Positions 1-7,618 of a stretch of 33,379 bases of DNA are shown here, piece by piece. The position numbers were made by a program, and so were the translations under genes. Under the pieces are notes generated by a model. It ran no database searches. It was given only the letters and a program-made list of their open reading frames with translations, and was not told where the DNA came from. Source of the stretch: an uncultured Oscillospiraceae bacterium (GTDB lineage Bacteria; Bacillota; Clostridia; Oscillospirales; Acutalibacteraceae); the NCBI GenBank assembly GCA_900547305.1, contig URGH01000022.1:1-33379 (forward strand), read 5' to 3'. How positions within the stretch are numbered: position 1 is the stretch's first letter; the number at the start of each line of letters is the position of its first letter.

Positions 1-54
1 GTTTTTCCGCCGCGCATGTCAGCGGAAAAACGTAAATGCGGCGTGAACGCCGCA
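1..54. repeat. Two adjacent perfect hairpins upstream of yebC
   Basis: Positions 1-10 and 22-31 are perfect 10-base inverted arms (GTTTTTCCGC / GCGGAAAAAC). Positions 37-43 and 48-54 form a second GC-rich hairpin (TGCGGCG / CGCCGCA) around a TGAA loop. Neither is followed by a T tract on the plus strand, so they are not convincing plus-strand terminators. They precede the yebC promoter and may be the tail of an upstream unit cut by the window edge. Confidence 0.5.
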
Positions 55-63
55 AGAATAGGC

Positions 64-92
64 TTGGGGTTTACCGACAGACTGAATATAAT
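64..92 (+). promoter_or_regulatory. Sigma-A-type promoter of yebC
   Basis: A perfect -10 TATAAT (87-92) lies 17 bases after a weak -35 TTGGGG (64-69). The expected leader before the ATG at 120 is about 20 nt, with AAAGGAAG at 105-112 as ribosome-binding site. The -35 matches consensus at only three positions. Confidence 0.5.
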
Positions 93-119
93 ATGGTTAT
101 ACTGAAAGGAAGCGTTACA

Positions 120-863
120 ATGTCAGGACATTCCAAATGGAACAATATCAAGCGCAAAAAGGAGAAGACCGACGCCGCGAAAGCAAAGGTTTTCACCAAA
201 ATCGGCCGTGAAATTTCGGTTATAGTTAAAACCGGCGGCGCAAACCCCAACGAAAACAGCAAATTAAAGGACGCAATAGCAAAGGCTAAGGCGGCGAACG
301 TGCCCAACGAAAATATTGAAAGAATAATTAAAAAAGCGGCGGGCGACGGCGAAGCGAATAATTACGAGGAGTTAATATACGAGGGCTACGGTCCCTCGGG
401 CGTTGCGGTGGTTGTTGAGACCCTTACCGATAACCGCAACAGAACAGCGGGCGAAATGCGCCATTATTTCGATAAATGCGGCGGCAATTTAGGGCAGAGC
501 GGCTCGGTAATGTTTATGTTCGACCGCAAGGGCATTATTCAAATTGAGGCCGAGGGGCTTGACGAAGACACCGTTATGGAGGCGGCTTTAGAGGCGGGCG
601 CCGAGGACTTTAATTTTGACGGCGACGTTTTTGAAATTTCAACCGACCCGAATGATTTGGGCGCGGTTCGCGACGCGCTTGAAAAAGCGGGCTACAGCTT
701 TTTATCGGCCGAGGTTGAGTATGTTCCGCAGACAATGGCTACCATAGAGGACGCGGAAACCGCGGCTAAAATGGAAAAGCTTATTGATATGCTTGAAGAA
801 AACGACGACGTTCAGGCGGTATGGCACAACTGGGATATGCCCGATGATGAAGAAGAAAATTAA
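120..863 (+). CDS. yebC: YebC/TACO1 family regulator
   Basis: 247-residue protein of the YebC/TACO1 family, cytoplasmic nucleic-acid-associated proteins described as transcriptional regulators and, more recently, as factors that help ribosomes through difficult (for example proline-rich) stretches. The diagnostic N-terminus MSGHSKWNNIKRKK, followed by TDAAKAKVFTKIGREI, is present, and the length is typical (about 240-250). The frame is open further upstream to 36, but the start at 120 is chosen because it gives the conserved N-terminus and has AAAGGAAG 8 bases upstream. The C-terminus is acidic. It is not obviously co-transcribed with rpmE, which has its own promoter. Confidence 0.95.
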   Translation: MSGHSKWNNIKRKKEKTDAAKAKVFTKIGREISVIVKTGGANPNENSKLKDAIAKAKAANVPNENIERIIKKAAGDGEANNYEELIYEGYGPSGVAVVVETLTDNRNRTAGEMRHYFDKCGGNLGQSGSVMFMFDRKGIIQIEAEGLDEDTVMEAALEAGAEDFNFDGDVFEISTDPNDLGAVRDALEKAGYSFLSAEVEYVPQTMATIEDAETAAKMEKLIDMLEENDDVQAVWHNWDMPDDEEEN

Positions 864-881
864 AATTCAAAAATAAAATGC

Positions 882-910
882 TTGCATTTTAGTTTGATAT
901 GTGTTATTAT
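882..910 (+). promoter_or_regulatory. Sigma-A-type promoter of rpmE
   Basis: TTGCAT (882-887), a 17-base spacer, then TATTAT (905-910). It lies in the 80-nt gap after yebC and predicts a leader of about 25 nt before the rpmE ATG at 944. Confidence 0.75.
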
Positions 911-943
911 CAATATGTTATGAATAAGAAAGGGGTGACAAAG

Positions 944-1144
944 ATGAAGGAAGGTATTCATCCGCAGTATGAAAAGGTTACTATAAAGTGCGCTTGCGGC
1001 GCGGAGTTCGAGACACGCTCAACGAAAAAGGATATCCGTTTGGATATCTGCTCTAAATGTCATCCGTTTTTCACCGGTAAGCAGAAGCTGGTAGACACCG
1101 GCGGTCGCGTTGACAGATTTAAAAAGCGTTTCAATATGGAATAA
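944..1144 (+). CDS. rpmE: 50S ribosomal protein L31 (zinc-binding form)
   Basis: 66-residue ribosomal protein L31 of the large subunit. The sequence opens MKEGIHPQYEKV and carries four cysteines, C16-x-C18 and C36-x-x-C39, so this is the zinc-containing (C+) type rather than the zinc-independent paralogue (YtiA) used under zinc limitation. The downstream TGGRVDRFKKRF tail is conserved. The start at 944 is supported by AAAGGGGTG just upstream. The gene is monocistronic, bounded by its own promoter (882-910) and a strong hairpin terminator (1158-1191). Confidence 0.97.
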   Translation: MKEGIHPQYEKVTIKCACGAEFETRSTKKDIRLDICSKCHPFFTGKQKLVDTGGRVDRFKKRFNME

Positions 1145-1157
1145 TATAACCTTTTAC

Positions 1158-1191
1158 TCCGCAGTCACTTTAAGCGACTGCGGATTTTTTT
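1158..1191 (+). terminator. Rho-independent terminator of rpmE
   Basis: Nine-base perfect arms TCCGCAGTC (1158-1166) and GACTGCGGA (1176-1184), a 9-nt loop, then seven T (1185-1191). It ends the rpmE transcript 14 bases after the stop codon. Confidence 0.93.
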
Positions 1192-1224
1192 AATTCAGCA
1201 GAGGGAATGTTTGTGCGAACCAAA

Positions 1225-1427
1225 GGCTCCCTTGTGTAAAGGGAGCTCCTGCGGAGCAGGTGAGGGATTGTTATAAACTGAAGTGTATTTGCGAATTCTA
1301 GTTTTATTTTTAATTTAAGTCTGTAACAGCCCCTCCGTCATAGCTTCGCATGACACCTCCCCTTACACAGGGGAGGCAGGGGTTTGCATATCTAATATCT
1401 AAAATCTAACATCTAACATCTAAATTG
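1225..1427. repeat. Interspersed hairpin repeat, copy 1, with tandem heptamers
   Basis: This fills most of the gene-free stretch 1192-1429. A left half (1225-1266) has GCTCCCTT/AAGGGAGC arms. A right half (1330-1382) has GTCAT/ATGAC arms and CCTCCCC/GGGGAGG arms. The right half read in reverse resembles the left half, so the two are inverted copies of one unit of about 45-50 bp separated by an AT-rich spacer. Directly after come four tandem heptamers of the form TAANATC (1393-1420) and a partial fifth. A related element is at 11005-11161. It has no coding capacity and is likely a MITE-like or REP-like sequence. Confidence 0.75.
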
Positions 1428-1429
1428 GG

Positions 1430-2068
1430 GTGGGCAAAACGGAAAGCTATATTACGGTTGTGGGCGAGACAGCCGCCGAATATACAGAAAAGCGCTCGCG
1501 GTTTATAGCAACGCTGAAGCACTGCGAAACCGAGGAAGAAGCGGCGGAGTTTATAAACGCGCTTAAAGCAAAATATTGGGACGCGCGCCACAACTGCTAT
1601 GCGTATTCGGTGGAAAACGGTGCTTTAAAGCGCTTTTCTGATGACGGCGAGCCTCACGGCACCGCAGGTAAGCCCATACTTTCGGTAATAGAGGGCGCGA
1701 GCATTACAAACGTCTGCATTGCGGTTACAAGGTATTTCGGCGGGGTGCTGCTCGGCACGGGCGGGCTTGTGCGCGCCTACACAAAGGCGGCGGCAGACGC
1801 GGCGGCGAAAATAACAAAAGCGGTTATGACGCCCGGCACAGTTTTTTCCGCCGAGTGCGATTATTCCTCATCAGAAAGGCTTGCAAAGCTTATTGCCGAT
1901 ATGGGCGGCAGTGTGGAAAACACGGTTTACACCGAAAACGTGAGGTATGAGTTTTTTATAAGCGATACCGAAAAGCAAAAATTTACCGACAAACTTAAAG
2001 AGACCTTTTGCGCGCGCATTACGGCGGAGGAAATAAAAAACGAGGCAAGGCCGGTGGAAATTAAATGA
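1430..2068 (+). CDS. YigZ / IMPACT family protein (UPF0029)
   Basis: 212-residue protein of the YigZ/YvyE/IMPACT family. The N-terminal domain carries EKRSRFIA near residue 20, then the SDDGEPHGTAGKPIL and RYFGGVLLGTGGLVRAY signatures. The C-terminal half is the DUF1949-type ferredoxin-like fold. Eukaryotic IMPACT regulates Gcn2; the bacterial role is unclear, with binding to nucleic acids or ribosomes proposed. The start is a GTG, chosen because the conserved N-terminus begins there and no ATG is nearby. The Shine-Dalgarno is poor, and the start abuts the tandem heptamers of the upstream repeat. The stop overlaps the next start by ATGA, so the two genes are translationally coupled. Confidence 0.9.
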   Translation: MGKTESYITVVGETAAEYTEKRSRFIATLKHCETEEEAAEFINALKAKYWDARHNCYAYSVENGALKRFSDDGEPHGTAGKPILSVIEGASITNVCIAVTRYFGGVLLGTGGLVRAYTKAAADAAAKITKAVMTPGTVFSAECDYSSSERLAKLIADMGGSVENTVYTENVRYEFFISDTEKQKFTDKLKETFCARITAEEIKNEARPVEIK

Positions 2069-2733
2069 AAAGGAAATACAAAGCGGTGATTTTTGTGGTT
2101 TTGGGAATAGTTCTTTTAATCGGCATTGCGGCGGTTTCTTTGAGCGTATATATGGTTAAGGCAACCGAAAAAAACATTTTTACCGCCGATACGTTTCAAA
2201 GTGACGAAAAAGCAGACTGCATTTTAATTTTGGGCGCAGGCGTGAAGGACGGCAAGCCTAAACCTATGCTGCGCGACAGGCTGCTTACAGGCATTGAGCT
2301 TTATAAAAGCGGCGCGGCGGAAAAAATAATTATGAGCGGCGACCACGGCAGAGCGGACTATGACGAAGTAAACGTTATGCGCGCCTTTGCTTTGGAGCAG
2401 GGCGTAAAGGCGGAGGATATTTTCCTTGACCACGCGGGCTTTTCCACCTATGACAGCGTTTACCGCGCAAAAAATATTTTCGGGGCTGAAAGTATTATAA
2501 CAGTAAGCCAGAAATACCATTTATACCGCGCGCTTTACATTGCAAAAAAACTTGATGTTAAGGCGGCGGGCGTATCTGCCGATCTTAACCCTTACGGCGG
2601 TCAGCTTAAAAGGGATATACGAGAGATAATAGCAAGGGATAAGGACTTTTTTAAGTGCATTATAAAGCCCGAAGCTGAAATTATGGGCGATAAAATACCG
2701 CTTGACGGCGACGGCAGTATTACGCTCGGTTAA
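2065..2733 (+). CDS. SanA/YdcF-like DUF218 membrane-anchored protein
   Basis: 222 residues. An N-terminal transmembrane helix (about residues 6-30, after MKRKYK) is followed by a DUF218 domain starting DCILILGAGVKDGKPKPMLRDRL, with the later IIMSGDH and HLYRALYIAKKL segments. This matches the SanA/ElyC/YdcF group, associated with envelope integrity and vancomycin tolerance in enterobacteria; the biochemical activity is not firmly known. The globular part should lie outside the membrane. It overlaps the YigZ stop by four bases and is followed by a 78-nt gap before dgt. No clear terminator was seen in that gap. Confidence 0.85.
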   Translation: MKRKYKAVIFVVLGIVLLIGIAAVSLSVYMVKATEKNIFTADTFQSDEKADCILILGAGVKDGKPKPMLRDRLLTGIELYKSGAAEKIIMSGDHGRADYDEVNVMRAFALEQGVKAEDIFLDHAGFSTYDSVYRAKNIFGAESIITVSQKYHLYRALYIAKKLDVKAAGVSADLNPYGGQLKRDIREIIARDKDFFKCIIKPEAEIMGDKIPLDGDGSITLG

Positions 2734-2783
2734 AATTTAAGAAAAATTCAAAAAAATAGAGGTTTTTAAACATTTTCGTCTAA

Positions 2784-2789
2784 TATAAT
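2784..2789 (+). promoter_or_regulatory. Possible -10 element upstream of dgt
   Basis: A perfect TATAAT lies 22 bases before the dgt start, but the sequence 17-18 bases upstream (GGTTTT or AGGTTT at 2760-2766) is a poor -35. It would start the dgt-dnaG-rpoD transcript. Weak evidence. Confidence 0.35.
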
Positions 2790-2811
2790 AAATAAAGGGG
2801 GAAAATGTCAT

Positions 2812-3807
2812 ATGAACGCAAGAGAAATAAGCGAACAAAACGAACGGCTTATACTGTGCAATAAAGCTATGTTCAGCAGTGAAACAGCGGGCAGAAAGCT
2901 GCCGGAGACCGAAAGCGACCTGCGCACCTGCTACCAGCGCGACCGCGACAGAATTATCCACTGCAAGGCGTTCAGAAGACTGAAACACAAAACGCAGGTG
3001 TTTTTATCCCCCGAGTCCGACCATTACAGAACCCGCCTTACCCACACGCTTGAGGTAGCGCAGATAGCGCGTACCATAGCGCGGGCATTAAGGCTTAACG
3101 AGGATTTGACCGAGGCAATAGCCTTGGGGCACGATTTGGGTCACACGCCGTTCGGTCATGCGGGCGAGCGAGCCTTGCAGGAACTTACAAGCACGGGCTT
3201 TACCCACTATGAGCAAAGCGTAAGGGTTTGCGAGAAAATTGAAAAGAACGGTAAGGGGCTTAACCTCACTGCCGAGGTGCTTGACGGAATACTCCACCAC
3301 ACGCGCGGCGAGGAGGCACACACCTTAGAGGGCAGAATTGTTCGCACGGCGGACAGGGTAGCCTACATAAATCACGATATTGACGACGCGGTGCGCGCGG
3401 GAGTAATAGCCGAAAGCGATATACCGCGCGATATTGCGGCGGCGCTGGGCGATACTAAAAGCCACAGAATAAACACATTGGTTGAGTCGATAGTTCAAAA
3501 CAGCGACGGTACAATTAGAATGGACGCCGAAACCGAAAAGTATTACGATAAGCTGCACGAATTTCTGTTTGAAAGCGTTTATAAAAACCCGGTTGCGAAA
3601 TCTGAGGAAACAAAGGTATCGGGAATAGTGGAGGGGCTTATAAAATACTTTTTTAAAAACCCCGAAAAAATGCCGGAGGAATATTTAAAAATAGCGGCGG
3701 CAGAGGGCAAGGAACGCGCCGTTACCGACTATATTGCGGGAATGACCGACCACTACGCCGTGACGGTATTTTCGGATATTTATATCCCGAAAGCGTGGTC
3801 GATATAA
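2812..3807 (+). CDS. dgt: dGTPase-like HD-domain triphosphohydrolase
   Basis: 331-residue member of the deoxyguanosinetriphosphate triphosphohydrolase family, which hydrolyses dNTPs to nucleosides and triphosphate and so trims dNTP pools. Visible metal-binding HD residues are H78 (in RTRLTHTLEV), H107-D108 (in ALGHDLGHTPFGH) and D181 (in RTADRVAYINHD). The start has AAAGGGGG 10 bases upstream. Placement directly before dnaG and rpoD (26-nt gap) is the common clostridial form of the macromolecular-synthesis operon, linking dNTP supply to replication priming. The length matches the shorter (about 330-residue) bacterial subgroup. Confidence 0.93.
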   Translation: MNAREISEQNERLILCNKAMFSSETAGRKLPETESDLRTCYQRDRDRIIHCKAFRRLKHKTQVFLSPESDHYRTRLTHTLEVAQIARTIARALRLNEDLTEAIALGHDLGHTPFGHAGERALQELTSTGFTHYEQSVRVCEKIEKNGKGLNLTAEVLDGILHHTRGEEAHTLEGRIVRTADRVAYINHDIDDAVRAGVIAESDIPRDIAAALGDTKSHRINTLVESIVQNSDGTIRMDAETEKYYDKLHEFLFESVYKNPVAKSEETKVSGIVEGLIKYFFKNPEKMPEEYLKIAAAEGKERAVTDYIAGMTDHYAVTVFSDIYIPKAWSI

Positions 3808-3833
3808 TAAAATAAAAGCGAGGAGGCGGTTTT

Positions 3834-5603
3834 ATGATACCCGAGGACATTATAAACGAAATTAAATACCGTAACGATATTGAAACCGCCATATCGCAGT
3901 ATGTCAATTTAAAGCGGCGGGGCAAAAATCTTGTGGGGCTTTGCCCGTTTCACAGCGAAAAAACGCCGTCCTTTACCGTTTACCCCGAAAACGGCTCGTT
4001 TTACTGCTTTGGCTGCGGTGTTGGCGGAGATGTCTTCACCTTTACGGGGCTTATTGAAAACCTTGATTATATAGAATCGGTTAAGCTTTTAGCCGAGCGC
4101 TCGGGAATAACCCTGCCGCAGGACGGCTACGACGACTCAATGCAGCGCCTTAAAAAGCGGATATACGATATTAACCGCGATACCGCGAGGTTTTTCCACG
4201 CATTTTTAATGTCGCCGGGCGGCAAATGGGCGCTTGATTATTTGACGGGCAGAGGGCTGACCGTAAAAACCATAAAGCACTTCGGGCTCGGCGCCGCGCC
4301 CGACAGCTGGGACGCGCTTATATACCACCTGAAAAAAAAGGGCTACACAGAGAGCGATATGCTCGCCGCGAACGTTATAGGCCAAAGCCAGCGCGGAAGT
4401 CTTTACGACCGTTTTAGAAAACGGGTAATGTTCCCCATAATAAACATACGCGGCAATATAGTGGCTTTCAGCGGCAGGGCAATGCCGGGGGATGATAAGC
4501 AGGGCGGAAAATACGTAAACACGGCGGACACGCCGGTTTACAAAAAGAGCGAAAATCTTTTTGGCATAAATTTTGCGAAAAATGTTTGCTCCGAGCGCGT
4601 AATATTGGTAGAGGGCAATATGGATGTAATATCCCTGCACCAGGCGGGCTTTGAAAACACCGTAGCTCCATTAGGCACGGCGTTTACTACCGAGCAGGCA
4701 AACCTGCTTTCACGCTACACAAAGGAAATTGTGCTTATGCTCGACGCCGACGCGGCGGGGCAAAAGGCGGTGCGCAGGGCTTCCGAATTGCTTGAAAATA
4801 CGGGGCTTTCCGTTAGGGTGGTAGTAGTACCCGACGGCAAGGACCCCGACGAATATATAAAGAAAAACGGTAAAGAGCGCTTTGCGGCGCTGCTTGAGGG
4901 CGCGGTGAGCGATATGGAGTATAAGCTGCTTACCGCCGCAAAGGATATAAACCTTGATAATGAGGACGGCAGGCTTAAATATTTAGCCGCCGCAGCGGAA
5001 ATAATAGCCGCGTCGGACGATATTATGACGCGGGATATTTACATAGGCAGGCTTTCGGAAAAGTACGGCGTTTCAAGAACCGCGCTAAACGCCAGAATTG
5101 AAGAGCTGCGCAAAAGAAACCGCCGCCAAAAGCAGAAAAAGGAAATATCCGATATTATTCGACCGAAATTTACAAAGGACGACATAAACCCCGAAAGGCG
5201 GAAATCGGTAAAGGGCACGGCGGCGGAGGAAACGCTTATAGCGGTGCTGTTGAAAAACCCCGATTTTTACAAAATTGCAGCTGAAAAGCTTCCGCCCGAA
5301 AAAATGCTCACCTCGCTTAACCGCAGGATATATGAAACCATACTTTCAGTGCTGGAGCGCGGCGGTACGCTTGATATTTCGGCGTTTGCCGAAAAGCTGC
5401 TGCCGGCTGAAATCGGGTATCTTGTTTCCCTGCAAAACAGCGAAAAAGCGGGTAAAAACCCCGAAATTGTATTAAAAGATTGCATAGGGGTAATATTAGA
5501 AGAGGATATGCTGCTTAAATCCGCCGAAAAGTCGGAAAATTCAGTTGAAGAATGGGCAGCGGGTCTTCAGAATCTTATCGATAAAAAAGCGAGAGGAAAG
5601 TAA
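3834..5603 (+). CDS. dnaG: DNA primase
   Basis: 589 residues; synthesises RNA primers at the replication fork with the DnaB helicase. The CHC2 zinc finger is complete: C37, H40, C58 and C61. The TOPRIM core shows E260-G-N-M-D264 (VILVEGNMDVI) and D304-A-D306 (LMLDADAAGQ). The C-terminal helicase-interaction region (about 450-589) is divergent, as is usual. The start at 3834 has GAGGAGG upstream. Only three bases separate its stop from the rpoD start, whose ribosome-binding site lies inside the end of dnaG, so the two are coupled. Confidence 0.97.
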   Translation: MIPEDIINEIKYRNDIETAISQYVNLKRRGKNLVGLCPFHSEKTPSFTVYPENGSFYCFGCGVGGDVFTFTGLIENLDYIESVKLLAERSGITLPQDGYDDSMQRLKKRIYDINRDTARFFHAFLMSPGGKWALDYLTGRGLTVKTIKHFGLGAAPDSWDALIYHLKKKGYTESDMLAANVIGQSQRGSLYDRFRKRVMFPIINIRGNIVAFSGRAMPGDDKQGGKYVNTADTPVYKKSENLFGINFAKNVCSERVILVEGNMDVISLHQAGFENTVAPLGTAFTTEQANLLSRYTKEIVLMLDADAAGQKAVRRASELLENTGLSVRVVVVPDGKDPDEYIKKNGKERFAALLEGAVSDMEYKLLTAAKDINLDNEDGRLKYLAAAAEIIAASDDIMTRDIYIGRLSEKYGVSRTALNARIEELRKRNRRQKQKKEISDIIRPKFTKDDINPERRKSVKGTAAEETLIAVLLKNPDFYKIAAEKLPPEKMLTSLNRRIYETILSVLERGGTLDISAFAEKLLPAEIGYLVSLQNSEKAGKNPEIVLKDCIGVILEEDMLLKSAEKSENSVEEWAAGLQNLIDKKARGK

Positions 5604-5606
5604 ACA

Positions 5607-6674
5607 ATGGAAAAGAACAAAAAAACAGAGGAAATTAAAGAGAAAACCAACCCGGAGACCGATATGTTTGAAACCGAGGAGGAAAGAAACCTTACGATAG
5701 ACGATATTGAAAACGCGCCCGACGACCCCGAAGAGCTTTTTTCGGAGCCGCCCACGCTCGATATTGATTTTGATGAAGAGCCGACCGACGACGAATTAAA
5801 GCTGGAGGAAATGGACGTTGACGCGCTTGACGACCTTTCCTTTGACAATATGAACCTTGACGACCCGGTTAAAATTTATCTGCGCGAAATAGGCAGAGTG
5901 CCGCTGCTTTCATCCGATGAGGAAATTGAGCTTGCGGTAAAAATTTCCGAGGGCGACGAATACGCAAAACAGCGCCTTACCGAGGCAAACTTGCGCCTTG
6001 TTGTAAGCATTGCGAAAAAATATGTGGGTAGGGGTATGTATTTCCTCGACCTTATTCAAGAGGGCAACGTAGGTCTTATTAAAGCGGTTGATAAATTCGA
6101 TTATCAAAAGGGCTTTAAATTTTCAACCTATGCCACCTGGTGGATAAGGCAGGCTATAACCCGCGCCATAGCCGACCAGGCGAGAACCATACGTATTCCC
6201 GTGCATATGGTGGAGACGATCAACCGCCTTAAAAAGGTGCAAAGCCAGCTGCTGCACGAAAACGGCGTTGAGCCGAGCGAGGAGCTTATTGCGGAAAAAA
6301 TGGATCTGCCGGTTGAGCGCGTGCGCGAGATAATGCGCGTGGCGCAGGAGCCTGTTTCAATGGAAACCCCAATAGGACCCGAGGAAGATTCACGCCTTAT
6401 GGACTTTATACGCGATGAGGACGCTTTAGCACCCGATGAGGCGGCGCTTAAAACCATAACCAACGAGGATATTGACGGCGTGCTTAAAACCCTTACCCCC
6501 AGGGAGGAATCGGTTATACGCCTGCGTTTCGGCCTGCAGGACGGCAGGTGCCACACGCTTGAAGAGGTAGGCTCTGAATTTAACGTTACAAGAGAGCGTA
6601 TTCGCCAGATTGAGGCTAAGGCGCTCAGAAAGCTGCGCCACCCGGTACGCAGCAATAAATTCAAGGAAAGATAA
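5607..6674 (+). CDS. rpoD: Primary sigma factor (RpoD/SigA)
   Basis: 355-residue housekeeping sigma-70. Residues 1-85 are strongly acidic and low-complexity in place of a conventional region 1.1. Region 1.2 starts at DDPVKIYLREIGRVPLL (about 85-101). Region 2 contains ANLRLVVSIAKKYVGRG and GFKFSTYATWWIRQAI, which bind core and melt the -10. Region 4.2 ends TRERIRQIEAKALRKLRHP and recognises the -35. The near-consensus TTGACA/TATAAT promoters elsewhere in this window fit its specificity. It is the third gene of the dgt-dnaG-rpoD operon, with GAGAGGAAAG as ribosome-binding site. Confidence 0.98.
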   Translation: MEKNKKTEEIKEKTNPETDMFETEEERNLTIDDIENAPDDPEELFSEPPTLDIDFDEEPTDDELKLEEMDVDALDDLSFDNMNLDDPVKIYLREIGRVPLLSSDEEIELAVKISEGDEYAKQRLTEANLRLVVSIAKKYVGRGMYFLDLIQEGNVGLIKAVDKFDYQKGFKFSTYATWWIRQAITRAIADQARTIRIPVHMVETINRLKKVQSQLLHENGVEPSEELIAEKMDLPVERVREIMRVAQEPVSMETPIGPEEDSRLMDFIRDEDALAPDEAALKTITNEDIDGVLKTLTPREESVIRLRFGLQDGRCHTLEEVGSEFNVTRERIRQIEAKALRKLRHPVRSNKFKER

Positions 6675-6688
6675 GAGGCATAAAAGCA

Positions 6689-6946
6689 ATGGAATTTTCA
6701 TATAAAACTAAGGGAGTATGTTCAAGAGGAATCCTCATTGATATAGAAGACGGAATTTTAAAAAGCGTCAGATTTGACGGCGGCTGCAGCGGAAACACGC
6801 AGGGCGTGGCAAGGCTTGTAGAGGGAATGAAGATCGACGACGTTATAGACCGCCTTGCCGATATAAAATGCGGATTCAAAAATACTTCGTGCCCCGCGCA
6901 GTTAGCCGAGGCGCTAAAGGAATATAAAGCCGCAAAGGGTGAGTAA
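6689..6946 (+). CDS. Four-cysteine TSCPD-type protein (TIGR03905-like)
   Basis: 85-residue protein with four cysteines, C11, C33, C61 and C68. The last lies in TSCPAQLAEAL, close to the TSCPD signature of a family also found as a domain at the end of some ribonucleotide reductases. Conserved GGCSGN and GVARLVEGM segments support the TIGR03905-type assignment. The spacing suggests a metal-binding site, but the function is unknown. It begins 14 bases after rpoD with AAGAGGC upstream and is probably the fourth gene of the operon. Two bases separate its stop from the next start. Confidence 0.8.
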   Translation: MEFSYKTKGVCSRGILIDIEDGILKSVRFDGGCSGNTQGVARLVEGMKIDDVIDRLADIKCGFKNTSCPAQLAEALKEYKAAKGE

Positions 6947-6948
6947 AT

Positions 6949-7491
6949 TTGTATTCGGACAGCGATATTAAAATTGCGGGGGATAAGCCCTCGCAGGAAA
7001 TAAAAAAGCGCAGAGAAAGTGCGGGTCAGCCCGAAACGCTTAAAAAAGAGGATATTAAAAACGCCCGCGAGTGGGGTGCGGTTATTGCGCGCAAATTTAT
7101 AGCGGACGCGCATGACGCAGCCGAGGGCGCAGAACCCGATAACAGCGAAATGATAATTCAGCGCCGGCTGCTTTTATCCTTTACGGCAACCGTCGGCTTT
7201 GAGCAGTTCTGCCGCGATGACGCTTTATGCGGCATAGCGCAGAAAAGCTTTATCGATACCGTTAAAAAAGCCGACCCCGAGCTTTACCGCTCTGCGGGCG
7301 ATACGGGGGCTTTCTCGTTTTATTACTTAGCCTACCGCCGCGGCAGCGAAATAGACCGCCGCATAGGTCAGACCTTTGCAATGCTCTGCTCGCACGACGG
7401 TGACCCGGTTTACCAGGAACTTGGCGAGGCGCTTTACTGCTGGTTTTTATCGGCGGTAAGAAAATCGGCTACCGAATTAGGATTAAGATAA
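6949..7491 (+). CDS. Uncharacterised protein with TTG start
   Basis: 180 residues, family not recognised. The start is TTG two bases after the previous stop, with AAAGGGTGAG inside the end of that gene as ribosome-binding site. The next ATG is about 65 codons in and would remove the charged N-terminal part. The first 40 residues are rich in K, E and D. The rest appears alpha-helical, with AREWGAVIARKFIADAHDAAEG, FTATVGFEQFCRDD and YLAYRRGSEIDRRIGQTFAML segments. No signal peptide or membrane helix is evident. Position suggests a role tied to the sigma-factor operon, but nothing in the sequence proves one. Confidence 0.75.
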   Translation: MYSDSDIKIAGDKPSQEIKKRRESAGQPETLKKEDIKNAREWGAVIARKFIADAHDAAEGAEPDNSEMIIQRRLLLSFTATVGFEQFCRDDALCGIAQKSFIDTVKKADPELYRSAGDTGAFSFYYLAYRRGSEIDRRIGQTFAMLCSHDGDPVYQELGEALYCWFLSAVRKSATELGLR

Positions 7492-7495
7492 AGAT

Positions 7496-7533
7496 AAAGA
7501 AGTTTTTGCGCCCTATTGCCGCGTCTTCTTTTT
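7496..7533 (+). terminator. Probable terminator after the rpoD operon
   Basis: AAAGAAG (7496-7502) pairs with CTTCTTT (7525-7531), with an inner GCG/CGC pairing in the loop, and the 3' arm runs into T. The outer stem is AT-rich and the loop imperfect, so strength is uncertain. Confidence 0.45.
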
Positions 7534-7546
7534 AACGAATTTATAA

Positions 7547-7576
7547 TTAACAAAAAATCTTTCTTTTTCATATTTT
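7547..7576 (+). promoter_or_regulatory. Possible promoter of the amidase gene
   Basis: TTAACA (7547-7552), an 18-base spacer and TATTTT (7571-7576), 42 bases before the chosen ATG. A moderate sigma-A match. The late-sporulation alternative was not resolvable by eye. Confidence 0.4.
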
Positions 7577-7618
7577 ATGAAGAGGGAAGATTTTTTATTT
7601 TTTATAGGGGGAGATACA

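Noticed and set aside
36..119. Upstream extension of the yebC frame to an ATG at 36
   Set aside because: The extra 28 residues are basic, overlap the promoter at 64-92 and have no ribosome-binding site; the conserved family N-terminus starts at 120.
1393..1420. CRISPR array
   Set aside because: The repeats are seven-base direct tandems without spacers, and no cas gene is in the window.
1391..1424. TCTAA motifs in the heptamer arrays as BlaI binding sites
   Set aside because: The BlaI dyads need TCTAA paired with TTAGA; the arrays have only direct repeats of one arm, so the likeness is probably chance.
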